A stretch of DNA of 43,869 nucleotides from an uncultured Spartobacteria bacterium (lineage in GTDB: Bacteria > Verrucomicrobiota > Verrucomicrobiia > Chthoniobacterales > JAATET01): contig CALGTD010000043.1 in NCBI GenBank assembly GCA_937901895.1, forward strand, positions 1-43,869, written 5' to 3'. Below are positions 33,453 through 42,284 of this stretch, one piece after another. Position 1 is the first letter of the stretch; every line of letters begins with the position of its first letter. The notes beneath the pieces are model-generated. The model saw only the letters and a program-made list of their open reading frames with translations, searched no databases and had not been told where the DNA came from. The position numbers and the translations under genes were made by a program.

Positions 33453-33519
33453 AGAGATAAGTCCCGGCGAACATAGGACGATCGTTTGATTTGGCAATCT
33501 TGAATCCCGCGAAGAGTGA

Positions 33520-34269
33520 TCAGTGCCCATGCTCTTCGGACGGCAGCTTCCCCGCCGGGAACACGGCATTTCTCTCCAGTCTCAGCACGCGCTGCTGCCG
33601 CGCCCGGACTCTTGCGGAGGGCTTGGTGACGCTCCATTCCTTGGGATTTGGCATGACCGCGGCCAGCATCGCCATTTGCGACTGTGTCAGCTGCGCAGGT
33701 TCCTTTCCGTAAAACGTCTCCGCCGCGGCCTTCACCCCATACACACCAGGGCCGAACTCGATGACGTTCAGATACAGCTCGAGGATCCGGTGCTTGGGCA
33801 GCAGCAGTTCCATGAGCACGGTGTAGTAGGCTTCGAGAACCTTCCGCAACCACGAGCGTCCCTGCCACAGGAAAACGCTGCGCGCACATTGCATGGTGAT
33901 CGTCGACGCTCCCCGGGGCGCACCGCCCTTTTCCTTCGCCTCGTCAAGCGCGTCCCGAATCTCCTCGAGATCGATTCCCCCGTGTTCGAAGAACCGCTGG
34001 TCCTCCGACGCCCAGATCATGCGCACCTGCGCCCGCGGAATCTTCCCAAGCGGCATCCACTCGTAGCGGAGTCCACGCTTGCGGGCCGCCTCGTCCTTCG
34101 AGAACAGTTGAAACCGGATCATTTCCGGCGTGAACGGCGGGTTCACAACGCGCGTGCACCCCACCTCCACCACGGGCAGCAGCGCCAGGACCAGCACAGT
34201 GAGCAACCCCCGTCTCAACCAGCGTCGCCTTCCCTTCGTGCGCTTTTTCAATGGTAGTGCACCGGGCAT
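33520..34269 (-). CDS. mtgA: Monofunctional peptidoglycan transglycosylase
   Basis: From ATG 34269 (MPGALPLKKRTKGRRRW) the 249-residue protein has one membrane anchor, LLTVLVLALLPVVEVG. The GT51 motifs follow: MIWASEDQRFFEHGGID with the catalytic Glu, then RGASTITMQCARSVFL, then RKVLEAYYTVLMEL and the ELYLNVIEFGPGVYG block. It polymerises lipid II into glycan strands at the inner membrane. No transpeptidase domain is attached. Its start overlaps the dinG end by 22 nt. The frame is open further upstream inside dinG, but that part is shadow sequence. Confidence 0.94.
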   Translation of the reverse strand: MPGALPLKKRTKGRRRWLRRGLLTVLVLALLPVVEVGCTRVVNPPFTPEMIRFQLFSKDEAARKRGLRYEWMPLGKIPRAQVRMIWASEDQRFFEHGGIDLEEIRDALDEAKEKGGAPRGASTITMQCARSVFLWQGRSWLRKVLEAYYTVLMELLLPKHRILELYLNVIEFGPGVYGVKAAAETFYGKEPAQLTQSQMAMLAAVMPNPKEWSVTKPSARVRARQQRVLRLERNAVFPAGKLPSEEHGH

Positions 34270-36248
34270 TTCGGCAGCGCGGCGAGAAAGGCGCGGCCGT
34301 AGGATTTCGTCGCGATCCGGCTGTCGAGAATGACGACGATGCCGCGATCGTCCTTCGACCGGATCAGCCGGCCGGCCCCCTGTCGGAATTTCAGGATCGC
34401 CTCCGGCAGCGAGAAGTCGCGGAACGCATCGCCACCCTCCGCCTCGATCGCCTCCAACTTCGCCTCGATGAGCGGGTGGTCCGGCGTGGCAAAGGGCAGC
34501 CGCGTGATGATCACATTGGACAACGCGTCGCCGGGCACGTCCACACCGCCCCAGAAACTGTCGGTTCCGAAAAGCACCGCGCGTCCGCTTTCCTTGAACT
34601 CGATCACCATCCGCGTGCGGGACGTTCCCTCCCCCTGCACGAGCAACGGCCACCCCCGGCGGTCGCACTCGTCGCGGAGTCGCTCCGCGATCCGGTGCAT
34701 CAGACTGTAGCTCGTGAAAAGGACAAAGGCGCGACCGTCCGTCTCCCGCAGAAAGTGCAGGATCCATTTCCCGAGTTCGTTCTCGTAGGTCTCATGCCGG
34801 GGATCGGGCATCTTCCGCACGAGGTGCAGCGCCATCTGCCGCTCATAGTCGAACGGACTGCCGATCTGCACGGCCGGCACCTCCTGCGCGCCAACCCGTT
34901 CGCGAAAGTAGCCAAGGTCGGGCTGACCGGTGGAAAGCGTCGCGCTCGTCACGATCGAACACGACCCTTCGCGAAACAACAGCCGCCGCAGGCAGCCGGC
35001 GAGATCCACCGGCGCGGCGTGGAGGTTGTGCAGTGACTCGCGACGGCCCGTCTGCTCGACCCAGTAGACGTGATCGCGATCCGCCTGGTCGAGGAAGTCG
35101 CGGACACCCACCCGCGCCTCGCGGATCCGCCGGGCTGCGTCCTGCAGTTCCGCCTTGGTCACGTCATCCTCGGTCTTCGAAATCGCGTGGCCGACGATCT
35201 CGACAATGCGTGAAAGCGCCTCACCGAGTTCCTCGCCGTCCACCAGTCCGCTCTCGCGGACACGGTATTCGCGCCCCTTTTGAAACCGGCACGCCGAACC
35301 GACCTCGTCGAAAAACGCATCCGCGATCGGAAGTGCGCCGGTCACGGCGCGCAGCCCCTCCGCCTCGCGCAGGACCTGGAAAAGCCCCTTTCGTGTGCGC
35401 GGATTGTAAAGTCGCTGCAACGCCGTGCGGAGGCCGTATTGCGAAACCGAGAAACCGATGTGCCGCGACGCGACGCCTTCGATCGTGTGCGCCTCGTCGA
35501 GCACCACGAAGTCGTTCGGAAAAATGAACCCGCCGTCGTCGCGCGCGTTCATCTCCTCCTCCGAGCCGAGCAGCGTGAAGAACAGGGTGTGATTCACCAC
35601 GACTACATCCGCGCTGGCCAGCCTGCGCCGGACCGCCTGGTAAAAGCACCTGGGATTGCTCCCGCACATGCGCTGCGTGCAGATCGACCGCTCGCTGCAG
35701 ACCTGCGCCCATACCTCCGCATCCGGCTGCTCGATCAAATCGCTCAGCGAGCCGTCGCGCGTCGTGAGGCTCCACTCACGAATCCGCTCGAGTTCCGCCC
35801 GCTGCAGGGAGGTGAACAATCCATCCGCCTGCCGGAGCGCCCTGTCCAGCCGTGTGCCGCAGCAGTAGTTCTGCCGGCCCTTCAACAACGCCGCCTCGAA
35901 TTCCACCGGCAGCAACGCCTGCAGGGCCGGGATGTCCTTGAAGACCAGCTGCTCCTGGAGGTTGATCGTGTGCGTGGAGATCACCGCCTTCCTGCGCGTG
36001 CGCACCGCATGCAGGATCGCCGGCACCAGATAGGCGAACGATTTTCCCACCCCCGTGCCGGCCTCGATCGCAATGTGCCCGCCCGACTCCAGCGTCCGCG
36101 CCACCGCACAGGCCATTTCCTGCTGCTCGCGCCTCCACTCGAAACCCGGCCGCTTCGACAACGCGCCGTTGGGCGAAAAGATCTCCGCCACCTCCCGCTC
36201 GAAAACTCCGGGCGCCACGGCGCCGCCCCCCTCGACCAGCGAGATCAC
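34248..36248 (-). CDS. dinG: DinG-family ATP-dependent helicase
   Basis: The 666-residue XPD/DinG-type superfamily 2 helicase has Walker A AGTGVGKSF at 63-71 and the DEAH box at 251-254 in FVVLDEAHTIEG. Between them lie cysteines suited to an iron-sulfur cluster (C129/C130, C184, C190, C195, C201). Helicase C-terminal motifs end in a Q-x-x-G-R-x-I-R pattern, RQGAGRLIRSKDDRG. It unwinds DNA 5' to 3', and in E. coli DinG resolves R-loops and replication conflicts. It is the first gene of the minus-strand group and is divergent from the LptF/G-like gene. Confidence 0.93.
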   Translation of the reverse strand: MISLVEGGGAVAPGVFEREVAEIFSPNGALSKRPGFEWRREQQEMACAVARTLESGGHIAIEAGTGVGKSFAYLVPAILHAVRTRRKAVISTHTINLQEQLVFKDIPALQALLPVEFEAALLKGRQNYCCGTRLDRALRQADGLFTSLQRAELERIREWSLTTRDGSLSDLIEQPDAEVWAQVCSERSICTQRMCGSNPRCFYQAVRRRLASADVVVVNHTLFFTLLGSEEEMNARDDGGFIFPNDFVVLDEAHTIEGVASRHIGFSVSQYGLRTALQRLYNPRTRKGLFQVLREAEGLRAVTGALPIADAFFDEVGSACRFQKGREYRVRESGLVDGEELGEALSRIVEIVGHAISKTEDDVTKAELQDAARRIREARVGVRDFLDQADRDHVYWVEQTGRRESLHNLHAAPVDLAGCLRRLLFREGSCSIVTSATLSTGQPDLGYFRERVGAQEVPAVQIGSPFDYERQMALHLVRKMPDPRHETYENELGKWILHFLRETDGRAFVLFTSYSLMHRIAERLRDECDRRGWPLLVQGEGTSRTRMVIEFKESGRAVLFGTDSFWGGVDVPGDALSNVIITRLPFATPDHPLIEAKLEAIEAEGGDAFRDFSLPEAILKFRQGAGRLIRSKDDRGIVVILDSRIATKSYGRAFLAALPKCPVHYH

Positions 36249-36326
36249 GAGCTTTGGGGTTGAACGCCGCCGCGAAGGCGCGAATATTCCCCGTCCGCGC
36301 CGTTCAGGGGTGCGCAGACGGATTCC

Positions 36327-37451
36327 ATGACCATTCTCGACCGATACGTCCTCAAAAAATTCCTCGTTCCGTTTCTCTACTGCTTTCTCGGGTTCATCGC
36401 AATCTGGCTCGTCTTCGACCTCAGCGACAACGGCCCGGACTTCATCAACGGCAAGGCCCCGCTGCGCACGGTTCTGGAATTCTACATGAGCCAGATTCCG
36501 GAGATCGTCGTGATCAGTCTGCCGGTCGGCACGCTTCTCGCGCTGCTCTACTCGCTCACGCAGATGTCGCGGTCCAACGAAATCATCTCAATGCTCGGCT
36601 CCGGCCGCAGCGTGGTCCGCGTGCTGCTCCCGCTCTTTGGTGTCGGCCTCCTGCTCGTCGGTGTCACCGCCTTCTTCAACTACGAGGGTGCTCCGCACGC
36701 CGCAAAGACGAAGAAAGAGATGCTGAAGGAGATCAACAGCGGCAAAAAACGTGAACAGACGCTGTCTGGCCACCTCTTCCGCAATCGCGAGGACTCGCGC
36801 ACATGGTATATGCGCAAGCTCAAGCCCGCGGAGAATGCGATCGATGACGTCCAGATCCTCCAGCAGGACCGCGAAGGCGTCGTGCAGAAGATCTGGTATG
36901 CGCGTGACGCCTACTACAACGAGGCCAATCGCACGTGGACGCTGCAACATGCGCGCGTGATCGACGTCGATCGCAACGGTGAGATCCTCCTGATTGAGAA
37001 TCACTCGGAACTTCAGATCAAGGACTGGAGCGAGACACCGTGGCGCATCGGCAGCTCGACGATGAATCCCGACTACCTCTCGGTCCCGGAACTGCGCGAG
37101 TATCTCGCAAAGAACTCCGATTTTCCCGAGTCCCGCCTCGCTCCCTACCGGACCCATCTCGAGTATCGCTGGGCATTGCCGTGGGTGTGCATTCTCGTCG
37201 TCTTTCTGGCCGCACCGATGGGCATCGTCTACTCCCGCCGGGGCATCCTTGGCGGCGTGGCGGTCGCCATCACCCTGTTCTTCCTGCTCGTCTTCGTGAG
37301 CAGTCTGTTCATCGCGCTCGGAAAGGGAGGCCGCCTCCCGCCGGTCGTCGCCGCATGGGCGCCACTCGTCTTTTTCACGATCATCGGCTGCGTCCTCCTC
37401 TGGTTCCGCTCGTCGAACCGCGACATCCCCATCCCGAAACTTTTCGGCTGA
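36327..37451 (+). CDS. LptF/LptG family LPS export permease
   Basis: The 374-residue inner-membrane protein starts MTILDRYVLKKFLVPFLYCF, the hallmark LptF/G start. Transmembrane segments lie near 12-30, 60-80 and 98-118. A periplasmic beta-jellyroll domain of about 150 residues follows, and then three more segments (about 285-370). It should form the LptB2FG transporter that drives lipopolysaccharide out of the inner membrane. The second permease gene is not in the window. Divergent from dinG, with 78 bp between them. Confidence 0.92.
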   Translation: MTILDRYVLKKFLVPFLYCFLGFIAIWLVFDLSDNGPDFINGKAPLRTVLEFYMSQIPEIVVISLPVGTLLALLYSLTQMSRSNEIISMLGSGRSVVRVLLPLFGVGLLLVGVTAFFNYEGAPHAAKTKKEMLKEINSGKKREQTLSGHLFRNREDSRTWYMRKLKPAENAIDDVQILQQDREGVVQKIWYARDAYYNEANRTWTLQHARVIDVDRNGEILLIENHSELQIKDWSETPWRIGSSTMNPDYLSVPELREYLAKNSDFPESRLAPYRTHLEYRWALPWVCILVVFLAAPMGIVYSRRGILGGVAVAITLFFLLVFVSSLFIALGKGGRLPPVVAAWAPLVFFTIIGCVLLWFRSSNRDIPIPKLFG

Positions 37452-37459
37452 TCACTCGC

Positions 37460-37960
37460 ATGCAACAGGACTGGGAAATCAAAAGCCGTGCACATGCCTG
37501 CACGAAAACCGGCCGCGAATTCGTCGAAGGCGAGTTCTTCTACACGCTCCTCTTCCGCGACGCGGACGGCTTCCGCCGCGAAGACCTCTGCGAGGAGGCC
37601 TGGGCCGCCCGCAACGACAACGTCGCCCCCTTCTCGTTCTGGCGGACCAAATACGTCCCGCCCGCGCCGCCGCCTCCCGAGCCGCTGAAGAAGAACGACG
37701 CGGAAAGCCTGCTCCGCGCGCTCATGGAGGCAAACGATCCGCGCTACGAGAACGCGATCTACATCCTCGCCCTCATGCTCGAGCGCAAGCGCGCGCTCCG
37801 GCCGATCGAATCGCCGGATGACGACACGCTCGTCTACGAGCACCCCGCGACGGGCGAGACATTCTTCCTGAAGAATCCGCACCTCAGCATGGACCGCATT
37901 CCCGAGGTGCAGCAGGAGGTCGCCACCCTCCTCGACGCCTCGCTTCAGCCGGCGCAGTAG
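37460..37960 (+). CDS. Conserved hypothetical protein (166 aa)
   Basis: The protein starts MQQDWEIKSRAHACTKTGRE, 8 nt after the LptF/G-like gene, so it is very likely co-transcribed. The first 60 residues resemble a compact beta-hairpin zinc-like domain (HACTKTGREFVEGEFFYTLL, with DLCEEAW further on; only two Cys). A Pro-rich PPAPPPPEP linker follows. The helical C-terminal half contains ENAIYILALMLERKR and ETFFLKNPHLSMDRI. I do not know a family name for it. It has no signal peptide, so it is cytoplasmic. Confidence 0.75.
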   Translation: MQQDWEIKSRAHACTKTGREFVEGEFFYTLLFRDADGFRREDLCEEAWAARNDNVAPFSFWRTKYVPPAPPPPEPLKKNDAESLLRALMEANDPRYENAIYILALMLERKRALRPIESPDDDTLVYEHPATGETFFLKNPHLSMDRIPEVQQEVATLLDASLQPAQ

Positions 37961-38055
37961 TCGGTTTCGCGCAGGCCGGAACCGGATCGGAAAATTCGAC
38001 TCGCTCGAGGAATCCCGCGGCAAAGCCTTCCGGCGTCTGCTAGGTTCGCAGTCCG

Positions 38056-39039
38056 TTGAATTCCGCTTCCACAGACTTTCCGCTTTTCCTCGCACCGATG
38101 GCCGGTGTGACGAATACCGTGTTCCGGCGCATCTGCCGCGAACGCGGGGCGGATGTGCTGACCTCGGAATTCGTTTCCGCGGAGGGCATCTTCCATCGCA
38201 ACGAGCGCACCCGCGAGTATCTCGACTTCGAACCGGACGAACGCCCGGTCGGCGTGCAGCTCTTCGGGGCGGATCCCGATCATCTTGCGGAAGCCGCGCG
38301 TCAGGTGGTCGACTGGGTCCGCCCGGACTTCATCGACCTCAATTTCGGATGTCCCGCAAACAAGGTCGTCTGCAAGCAGGGCGGCTCGGCGTTGCTGAAG
38401 GACTGCCCGCTCCTCGAGCGCGTCGCTCGGTCCGTGGTCGCCGCGGTCGCCCCCCTCCCGGTCACTGCGAAGATTCGCATCGGCTGGAGCGCCGCAACCA
38501 TCAATGCCACCACCACCGCGCGCATCCTCGAGCAGGCCGGCGTCCGGCGGCTCGCGGTTCACGGCCGCACGAAGGAGCAGGGCTACTCCGGCTTCGCCGA
38601 CTGGGACGTCATCGCACAGGTCTGCCAGACGGTCTCGATTCCCGTGATCGGAAATGGCGACATCGCGAGTGCGGACGACGCCATCCGACGTCGACGGGAA
38701 ACCGGCGTCGCGGGATTGATGATTGGCCGCGCCGCGATGACCAACCCGTGGATCTTTGCCGAGATCAAGGCCGCGATGCATGGCGCTGGAGGAACGTGGC
38801 AGGAGCCCACCTTCGAGGATCGCTGGGCACTCATCGTCGAGCATTGCCGCCGGGAGGTTGCGCGCCGCGGCGCGGAGCGCCGTGCGATTCACGGCATGCG
38901 GGCGCGCCTCATGGCCTACAGCAAGGGCATGCCCAGCGGACGCCATCTGCGGGATCGCTTCGCGAAGGTCGAGTCCGTCGCCGAGGTGGAGGACCTCGCC
39001 GCGGAACACCTCGCATCCCTGGCGGCCACGACCGAATAG
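38056..39039 (+). CDS. dusB: tRNA-dihydrouridine synthase (Dus)
   Basis: This 327-residue flavoprotein has LFLAPMAGVTNTVFRRIC at residues 10-27, GVQLFGADPDHLAEAA and DLNFGCPANKVV with catalytic C99. KIRIGWSAATINATTTARI, AVHGRTKEQGYSGFADW and IGNGDIASADDA also match the family. It reduces uridines in the D-loop of tRNA using NADPH. The best start is TTG at 38056, because no ATG precedes the PMAG motif. It is nearest the DusB/NifR3 subtype by sequence, but the subtype is not certain. Confidence 0.92.
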   Translation: MNSASTDFPLFLAPMAGVTNTVFRRICRERGADVLTSEFVSAEGIFHRNERTREYLDFEPDERPVGVQLFGADPDHLAEAARQVVDWVRPDFIDLNFGCPANKVVCKQGGSALLKDCPLLERVARSVVAAVAPLPVTAKIRIGWSAATINATTTARILEQAGVRRLAVHGRTKEQGYSGFADWDVIAQVCQTVSIPVIGNGDIASADDAIRRRRETGVAGLMIGRAAMTNPWIFAEIKAAMHGAGGTWQEPTFEDRWALIVEHCRREVARRGAERRAIHGMRARLMAYSKGMPSGRHLRDRFAKVESVAEVEDLAAEHLASLAATTE

Positions 39040-39047
39040 CGGCGCCG

Positions 39048-39251
39048 TCAGGGCTTCTGGCTCATGATGGATTGAACCTCGTCCACCGCCGACGAGATGA
39101 ACTCGAGGAGCTTCTCCGCGTGCTCGGCGGCGGGATCTCCTCGGGAGGCGAGGTCATCGGCGATCACGCGCGCAAACATCGCCGCGCCCGTCAACTGCTG
39201 GCAGAGCCCGTCGTGCATGCGCTTGCGGGTGATGCGGATCTCCGGCTCCAT
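39048..39251 (-). CDS. 67-residue orphan DHp-like (histidine kinase) protein
   Basis: From ATG 39251 the short protein reads MEPEIRITRKRMHDGLCQQL and continues with two long helices. This is the dimerisation and phosphoacceptor pattern of HisKA_3 kinases: H13 followed by D, then L-x-Q-x-L. No ATP-binding domain follows, as the stop is at 39048 just before the convergent dusB end. It could be a kinase remnant, or a deliberate stand-alone helical dimeriser. The same frame is open upstream, but that part is antisense to the GH2 gene. The ORF is probably real given its residue pattern. Confidence 0.5.
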   Translation of the reverse strand: MEPEIRITRKRMHDGLCQQLTGAAMFARVIADDLASRGDPAAEHAEKLLEFISSAVDEVQSIMSQKP

Positions 39252-39353
39252 CGTTGCATCCCTCGCATTTTGATCCGCCGCCGTCAATGCACACCGCCAT
39301 TCGTTGCGGACTTCTCCGTGCCCGACTGGTAGCCTCCGGGCGCCCTTCCTCCA

Positions 39354-42284
39354 ATGAACCGACTCCTCGCATCCCTCGCCCTCTGGACCGCCATTTCCCT
39401 TGTTCACGCCGCTCCCGAACGCCTGTCCCTGGACGGAACCGACTGGCACGTTCGCGAACAGGGATCCGGGGAAAGCCTTCCAGCCACCGTTCCCGGCTGC
39501 ATTCACACGGACCTTCTCGCAGCGAAGAAAATCCCGGATCCGTTCTATCGCGACAACGAAGCCCGACTCCAGTGGATCGGAGAGAAAACCTGGGTCTACA
39601 CGCGCTCGTTCGACGTGCCGGCGGAATTTCTCGAGCACGAAAACGTCACCCTGCTTTGCGAAGGCCTCGACACCCTTGCGACGGTGACGCTCAACGGCCG
39701 CGAAATCGCCCGCACGGACAACCAGTTCCGCACGTGGGAGTGGGACGTTCGCGACATCCTGCATCCGGGTGAGAACACGATCGAGATTTCCTTCGCTCCG
39801 ACGGATCCCTATCGCGCCGAGCGCAAGGAGCCGCCGGCCTTCCCGGGTCATGTGCTCGAGGAACGGGGCACGATCCGCAAGGAGCAGTGCGACTTCGGCT
39901 GGGACTGGGGACCGAAACTCGTCACGTGCGGCATCTGGCGTCCCATCGCCCTCGTCGGCTGGAACGACGCACGGCTCGAGGGGGTGCTCGTCATGCAGGA
40001 TCACCTCCCGGACGGACGCGTGATCCTCGACATCGATGTCGACGCCGACACGAACGGCAAACGCGCGTTGAAGTCAGAAGTCAGCGTTTCCTTCGAAGGA
40101 ACGACGATCGCCACAAAAACGCAGCCGCTTCGCGGCGACGGCGCCGGCCGGACCACGATCGAGATTCCCGATCCGCAAGTCTGGTGGCCCGCCGGCATGG
40201 GCGCGCAGCCGCTCTACCACGTGAACGTAAAGCTGCTCGACGAGGACGGCGCCCTTCTCGACGAAACGACGAAGCGCATCGGCCTGCGAACGATCGAGTG
40301 GCTGGCGAAATCCGATTCCCGCCCACTCGGACTCGCGGTGAATGGCCGGCCGTTCTTTGCCAAGGGGTCGAACTGGATCCCGCCCGAGGTTTTTCCAAAC
40401 AACGTCACGAAGGATCTCCTCCGCCGCTACATGGAGGACGCTGTGGCCTGCAACATGAACATGCTTCGGTTCTGGGGCGGCGGTTACTACGAGGAGGACG
40501 AGCTGTTCGATCTCTGCGACGAACTCGGCATCCTCGTGTGGATGGACTTCAAGTTCTCCTGCTACGCCTATCCCGCCTACGATCCGGCGTTTCGTGAGAA
40601 CGTCCGCGCCGAGGTCCGCGACAACGTCCTGCGTCTCCGTCACCACCCGTGCATCGCGGTCTGGTGCGGCAACAACGAGGTGCGCGAACTCGCCGCAAAG
40701 GATCGCTGGGAGCCCGAGTTCATGAGCGACGAGGACTACGACATCCTGTTCAAGGGCGTCATCCCCGGCACGCTGAAGGAACTCGATCCGAAGGCGGTCT
40801 ACACCCCGGGGAGTCCCGAGGCGGGCGACGACCACTATTGGCGCGTCTGGCACGGCGGACGTCCCCTCGAGGACTACACGAACATCCACGGCATGATGAC
40901 GGAGTTCGGTTTTCAATCCTTCGCCGAGCCCCGCACGGTCCGCGCCTACACCGCTCCCGAGGATCGCGAATCCGTCCACTCCGACGTCATGCGCTGGCAT
41001 CAGCGCAACGGCGGCGTGCCGAGCGGCCCCGCAAATCACCGCATCGTCGGAATGACGAACCGCTATTTCCGTCCGGCGAAGGATTTCGACTCCGCGCTCT
41101 GGCTGAGCCAGCTCGTGCAGGCGAACGGCATCGGCAGGGCAATCGAGCACTGGCGGCGCGACTGGCCGCGTTCCACCGGCAGTCTCGTCTGGCAATACAA
41201 CGACTGCTGGCCCGTCACGAGCTGGTCCTCGGTGGACTGGTTCGGCCGCTGGAAGGCGCTTCAATACCGGCTCCGGCACGCCTACGCACCGTTGCTCGTC
41301 TCGGCCACGACGGAATCCGGTGGCGACGCACAGGTGTTCGTCAGCAGCGATCTGTTCAAGCCGGTGAACGCAAAACTCGACTGGATCGCCACGGATACCG
41401 CCGGTGCGACGCTTGACTCCGGCAGTGTCGATATCGAGGTGCCCGAAGGAACCTGCACGGTTCCCGCGACGACGATCCCGCTCGAACAGTTCGCCGCGAA
41501 TCCCGGCACAAGGAATCTCCTCCTCTGGCTGGAGCTTTCCGTGGATGGAAAGGTCGTCTCGAAGAATCTGGTGACGTTCACGAAGCCAAAGTGGATCGAC
41601 CTTCAGGATCCGGAAATCGCCACGACGATCGAGCAGACGGGCGACGCCTTCGAGGTCACGCTGGAGGCAAAACGTCCCGCACTGTGGGCCTGGCTGGAGT
41701 GCGGCGATCTCGAGGTTCGCTACTCCGACAACTTCCTGCCGCTCCGCCCCGGTGCGCCGGAAACCATCACGATCACGCCTCTCCAGGATGGAATCACCCT
41801 CGAGCAGCTTCGAAAGAATCTGACCGTTCGCAGCGTGTTCGATACGTTCGATCCCGCAGAGCCATTCAACGAGGTGTTTCCTGACTCCGACGGCCGGCTC
41901 GTCGCCCTCGCGGCGGGCGCCGATATCGAGGGCACCGTCGCACATGTGGACATCCCCGACCAGACAACGCTTGTCGATTGGTCACGCCTCGAGGACTTCG
42001 CGCAATGGAAGCTCGCCGTTCCGAAGCCCGGCAAATACCGCGTCACCGTGAAGGCATCGTGCGATCCCGAGCAGGCCGGAAGCGCGTTTGAGGTCACGGT
42101 CGGCGACCAGCGACTCCCCGCGAAGGTTCCCGCAACGACGTCCTGGGAGGAATTCGCCGACGTCGATCTTGGCACGGTCACCATCGAGGACGCCGGCACC
42201 ACATGGCTGAAGATTCAGCCCACGTCGAAGGCGAAGGATCTCGTGATGAATCTCCGCTCCATCACCCTCACCCCGGAAACATGA
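39354..42284 (+). CDS. GH2 beta-mannosidase, secreted
   Basis: The 976-residue protein has a signal peptide (LLASLALWTAISLVHAAPER) and a GH2 architecture. A sugar-binding beta-sandwich contains WHVREQGSGESLPATVPGCIH and CDFGWDWGPKLVTCGIWRP, blocks typical of beta-mannosidases. An Ig-like domain is followed by the TIM barrel, with acid/base E442 in VWCGNNEVRE and nucleophile E517 in MMTEFGFQS. It removes terminal beta-mannose, for example the core mannose of N-glycans or mannan oligosaccharides, in the periplasm. A C-terminal beta domain of about 250 residues is present. It overlaps the GH20 gene (ATGA at 42281). Confidence 0.94.
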   Translation: MNRLLASLALWTAISLVHAAPERLSLDGTDWHVREQGSGESLPATVPGCIHTDLLAAKKIPDPFYRDNEARLQWIGEKTWVYTRSFDVPAEFLEHENVTLLCEGLDTLATVTLNGREIARTDNQFRTWEWDVRDILHPGENTIEISFAPTDPYRAERKEPPAFPGHVLEERGTIRKEQCDFGWDWGPKLVTCGIWRPIALVGWNDARLEGVLVMQDHLPDGRVILDIDVDADTNGKRALKSEVSVSFEGTTIATKTQPLRGDGAGRTTIEIPDPQVWWPAGMGAQPLYHVNVKLLDEDGALLDETTKRIGLRTIEWLAKSDSRPLGLAVNGRPFFAKGSNWIPPEVFPNNVTKDLLRRYMEDAVACNMNMLRFWGGGYYEEDELFDLCDELGILVWMDFKFSCYAYPAYDPAFRENVRAEVRDNVLRLRHHPCIAVWCGNNEVRELAAKDRWEPEFMSDEDYDILFKGVIPGTLKELDPKAVYTPGSPEAGDDHYWRVWHGGRPLEDYTNIHGMMTEFGFQSFAEPRTVRAYTAPEDRESVHSDVMRWHQRNGGVPSGPANHRIVGMTNRYFRPAKDFDSALWLSQLVQANGIGRAIEHWRRDWPRSTGSLVWQYNDCWPVTSWSSVDWFGRWKALQYRLRHAYAPLLVSATTESGGDAQVFVSSDLFKPVNAKLDWIATDTAGATLDSGSVDIEVPEGTCTVPATTIPLEQFAANPGTRNLLLWLELSVDGKVVSKNLVTFTKPKWIDLQDPEIATTIEQTGDAFEVTLEAKRPALWAWLECGDLEVRYSDNFLPLRPGAPETITITPLQDGITLEQLRKNLTVRSVFDTFDPAEPFNEVFPDSDGRLVALAAGADIEGTVAHVDIPDQTTLVDWSRLEDFAQWKLAVPKPGKYRVTVKASCDPEQAGSAFEVTVGDQRLPAKVPATTSWEEFADVDLGTVTIEDAGTTWLKIQPTSKAKDLVMNLRSITLTPET

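Noticed and set aside
33453..33569. Upstream extension of the DD-carboxypeptidase
   Set aside because: The signal peptide begins at the ATG at 33452, and the extra residues have no function-like pattern and would place the signal peptide inside the protein.
40074..41945. 623-codon minus-strand frame opposite the GH2 gene
   Set aside because: It is antisense to intact GH2 catalytic motifs and its translation is low in complexity.
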